Positions 11,248-13,533 of a stretch of 13,533 nucleotides of DNA are shown here, piece after piece. Within the stretch, counting starts at the first letter, position 1, and the number at the start of each line of letters is the position of its first letter. The notes under the pieces were generated by a model, which was given only the letters and a program-made list of their open reading frames with translations, ran no database searches and had not been told where the DNA came from. Both the position numbers and the translations under genes were made by a program. The stretch covers positions 1 through 13,533 of the forward strand of contig JAFYOG010000008.1 in assembly GCA_017560285.1 (NCBI GenBank). The letters run 5' to 3'. Origin of the DNA: Clostridia bacterium (lineage in GTDB: Bacteria; Bacillota; Clostridia; Oscillospirales; CAG-382).

Positions 11248-12906
11248 TTAGTTTGCGTAGGCTTCGATTTCGTTAACGAACACAAAGCTTGCCGCCAAGG
11301 TAAATTCGAATTTTACGTAGCGGGCGGTTTTGTTAATATCGTTTATGGTGGACCAATAGGTTGCGTTGGCAACGTCGTTAATGGGAAATTCACCTGCTTC
11401 GGTAAAGGTTTCGCCATCGGAAGAGATATAGCATTTTGCCATTGCGGGGGCGGCAATGCCTGCCTCGCCGCCGTTACAGATACGAACGCGCACTGCAGAA
11501 AGGTTGGTTTCCTCGCCAAGGTCTAAAACTGCGCTGCCTACTCTGCCTGCGGTGTTGCTGCCTGCAACCGAGCAGAAGCCGAACCATTTGTTATCGTAGG
11601 TTAAGCCGTCAACCCATTTGCCGTCGGTTAGGTTTGCGGTATATTGAGCATAGCCTATTCCGCTTTCGGAAATGGTGTATGGCTTGCCGGCGGATACCAA
11701 GGTACCCTTGGGTGCAGTTTCCTCGAAGGGCTTGGATATCTGACTTCCTTCGGGGGCTTTTGCATCCGGCACGAAATTAAACAGCCATATCGTTTCGGTA
11801 TGGAACTGTGTGCCTGCCTTTACGGTTTCGGTGCCGTAGGTGGGATATTTACTGAAGTACACCTTGTTGTCGCTGGTGTTCATATCCCAAATAGAGGTTT
11901 TAAATTCGTTCTTGGAGTTTGCCAAGGAATCGGTGGGGGTGTTTATACGGATATCGAACTGATATCTGGGGTCGGCATGGCCGTAAAGCACAACGCGGGT
12001 TGCGGCGTTACCGCTGTATTGGGGGCCGGAATAATCGGCTTTACCTACCTTTAGGGTTTCGATAGTTTTTATAAGGTTGCCGTCGCGGTCGATCATATCG
12101 CACCACAAGCCGTATTTTTTGCTGATGGGGAACATTGCGTAATAGGAATAAGAATGCTGTGTATCCTTAACATATTCGAAATCGGTATTAAGCTTTACCT
12201 GAGGACCTGTGATGGTATATTTACGGGTTACGTTGGCGTATACGTCGGCATCGGTATATTCCTTTACTATTACGCCGTCATAATCGGAAATGCTGTCGCC
12301 GTTATTATCGGGAATCCAAAGCAATTTGCTTTTTTCGATAATATGCAAGGAATTTACGGTTACGGTTTTACCTTTTTGAAGGTCAAGCTTTTCGCCGGTT
12401 TCGGCGTTATAAAAATCTAAAGACAAGAACGCTTCGCTGCCGTGGTTACCGCCGGTGAACGCGGTTTTACCGGAAGGGGTTACGGTGCGGAAAACGTATT
12501 CCAGATCGGTAGCGCCCACAAGGAAGGTGTGAAGCTTGCCGGATTTATCCTTTAGGTTCCAAGCCCAAAGGTTGAACATACCCCAAGGGCGCTGTTCTAA
12601 GGTAACTGTCATTATACCTGCATCGGTATCGCACTGGAACTGATACTTTTTATCGGTTAACTTGGTAACCTTTGTGGGGTGGGTCTTAATTTCCTCCGGC
12701 GCGCCGGGGTTTTTAAAGTTTTCGTAATCGTTAAAGCCCCAATATTCGGGCATAGGTTCTTTCATTTCTTCTTCGCTTTCGTCTGCTTTAGAGGATTCGT
12801 CTGCGGGGGTGCTTGCGTTATCGGGATCGGGCTCGGTTTTGCTGCAACCTGCAAAGACCGAAATGCACATTAATGCGGCAAGCAAAAGGATAAGGCTGCG
12901 TTTCAT
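11248..12906 (-). CDS. Large lipoprotein with discoidin-like (F5/8 type C-like) C-terminal domain
   Basis: 552 aa. Lipoprotein signal with lipobox SVFAGC (C21), then an acidic linker (about 25-52). Residues 75-380 are a long beta-rich region that I cannot assign; it contains WGMFNLWAWNLKDKSG, FTGGNHGSEAFLSLDFYNAETGE and DNNGDSISDYDG (200-211), which resembles a calcium loop. Residues about 405-552 look like a discoidin or CBM32-like jelly roll: GKPYTISESGIGYAQYTANL, LTDGKWVDG, VLDLGEETNLSAVRV, CYISSDGETFTEAGEF, ARYVKFEFT and the closing VNEIEAY. Proteins of this build usually bind glycans at the surface. No catalytic residues are recognised, so an enzyme role is unproven. AAGGAG 9 nt upstream supports the start. 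It follows the lipoprotein gene at the right edge by 27 nt and ends at a terminator. Confidence 0.85.
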   Translation of the reverse strand: MKRSLILLLAALMCISVFAGCSKTEPDPDNASTPADESSKADESEEEMKEPMPEYWGFNDYENFKNPGAPEEIKTHPTKVTKLTDKKYQFQCDTDAGIMTVTLEQRPWGMFNLWAWNLKDKSGKLHTFLVGATDLEYVFRTVTPSGKTAFTGGNHGSEAFLSLDFYNAETGEKLDLQKGKTVTVNSLHIIEKSKLLWIPDNNGDSISDYDGVIVKEYTDADVYANVTRKYTITGPQVKLNTDFEYVKDTQHSYSYYAMFPISKKYGLWCDMIDRDGNLIKTIETLKVGKADYSGPQYSGNAATRVVLYGHADPRYQFDIRINTPTDSLANSKNEFKTSIWDMNTSDNKVYFSKYPTYGTETVKAGTQFHTETIWLFNFVPDAKAPEGSQISKPFEETAPKGTLVSAGKPYTISESGIGYAQYTANLTDGKWVDGLTYDNKWFGFCSVAGSNTAGRVGSAVLDLGEETNLSAVRVRICNGGEAGIAAPAMAKCYISSDGETFTEAGEFPINDVANATYWSTINDINKTARYVKFEFTLAASFVFVNEIEAYAN

Positions 12907-12933
12907 AACATAAACTCCTTTTTATTTTTTGTT

Positions 12934-13533
12934 TTATTCCAAATCTTCCCAAGGGTCAAATTCCTGCTCGGTACTGAAGGTACCTGCTTTGTAGCCCTCG
13001 GGGATTGCGGTATAAACGGTGGTGGGGATAGTTTCGGAATGTTCTATCATAACAAGCAATGCGGTGATATTTTCGCCGGTGTACCATTCAATAGCGGCAA
13101 GGTCGCCCTCGAGCTCGAAATAATATTTTATACTGCCAACCACGTTGCCCTTGCTGTCAACGGTATTAAAGCTTTCGCAGTTATAGGGTCTATCGGATAC
13201 GTAAACCAATTTATCGCTTTCGGGGTAATTAAAATCGGTATACTCGTTATCAGAAAACATAAAGTGGGTTATGTTGTTGGATTGCAACGTATTGTAACGT
13301 TTATTATCGTTATCCAAAATGTGCATAAGGTTGCCTTGGGTGATAACGTATTTATCGTATTCGTCGTACTGGTGGTCCTCGATAGTGGTTTCGGTGCCGT
13401 CCTTTATTGCCTGTGTATAGGTATAGGTGCTGTTGTTTTTGGTAACGGTAGCCTTGTAATAATAGCTATCGTAATTGATGCCGTGATAAAATTCCGCAGT
13501 GCGGCTTTTGGGCTTGGCTTGGCAGCCTGCCAC
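12934..13533 (-). CDS. Lipoprotein of unknown function, 5' end cut by the window edge
   Basis: The 3' 199 codons are present; the gene enters from the right edge. The first visible residues are VAGCQAKPK, which read as the end of a lipobox ([LV]-A-G-C), so the true start and about 15-20 signal-peptide residues lie outside. The GTG at the very edge is therefore probably an internal valine codon. The mature part is rich in Tyr, Asn and Thr with alternating beta patterns (YYYKATVTKNNSTYTYTQAI, KYVITQGNLMHIL, IKYYFELEGDLAAIEWY, ENITALLVMIEHS), recalling LolA/LppX-like lipoproteins that bind hydrophobic molecules; this is only a fold-level impression. It ends with an acidic tail (FDPWEDLE). The next gene starts 27 nt later, so both are probably in one operon. 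Confidence 0.82.
   Translation of the reverse strand: MAGCQAKPKSRTAEFYHGINYDSYYYKATVTKNNSTYTYTQAIKDGTETTIEDHQYDEYDKYVITQGNLMHILDNDNKRYNTLQSNNITHFMFSDNEYTDFNYPESDKLVYVSDRPYNCESFNTVDSKGNVVGSIKYYFELEGDLAAIEWYTGENITALLVMIEHSETIPTTVYTAIPEGYKAGTFSTEQEFDPWEDLE

Overview
The window looks like chromosomal DNA of an uncultured anaerobic Clostridia (Bacillota), probably a gut Oscillospirales-type organism. This is inferred from AGGAGG-like ribosome sites, an EpsC-type serine acetyltransferase, Ser/Asp-rich linkers after lipoprotein or membrane anchors, BspA-type leucine-rich repeats, a dockerin domain, and strong promoters of the TTGACA/TATAAT type. I see no phage, insertion sequence, CRISPR array or defence locus. 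Most genes encode exported, membrane-anchored or lipid-anchored proteins, so the region is mainly about the cell surface.

Layout from left to right. (1) A tRNA-Arg(ACG) gene on the minus strand (16-92), with its own promoter and a 9-bp inverted repeat around that promoter. (2) A minus-strand two-gene operon (2326 to 161): first a secreted protein made of DnaJ-type CxxCxGxG zinc-finger repeats ending in a dockerin, then a membrane-anchored protein with a cohesin-like N-terminal domain and five Cys/His repeats. A small XRE-family regulator (2465-2674) is transcribed divergently. A perfect 17-bp palindrome lies exactly between the -35 and -10 boxes of the operon promoter, which suggests that the regulator is its repressor. 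(3) A BspA-like leucine-rich-repeat protein without a signal peptide (3553-2693, minus). (4) A plus-strand three-gene operon (3679-6180): HTH protein, zinc-ribbon/transmembrane protein with a repetitive linker and an external Cys-rich domain, and a compact divergent Ser/Thr kinase. The genes are coupled by a 4-nt overlap and a 10-nt gap and end at a strong bidirectional terminator. (5) A minus-strand group (8809 to 6238): membrane-anchored protein of unknown function, serine O-acetyltransferase CysE, and a surface BspA protein on a pentapeptide-repeat stalk. (6) A minus-strand pair (11069 to 8856): lipoprotein with a CBM9-like sugar-binding domain and a xylose-isomerase-like TIM-barrel enzyme, with a promoter and an operator-like dyad. 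(7) A minus-strand pair at the right end (13533 to 11248): a truncated lipoprotein and a large lipoprotein with a discoidin-like C-terminus, ending at a terminator.

How they may work together (inference): section 6, possibly with section 7, could bind and process a sugar at the surface. Sections 2 and 4 share the same external Cys/His repeat module, one as an anchored protein and one on the outside of a putative membrane sensor that is co-transcribed with a kinase and an HTH protein. The most novel-looking parts are the DnaJ-finger/dockerin plus cohesin-like pair with its divergent repressor, and the HTH/zinc-ribbon-sensor/kinase operon.
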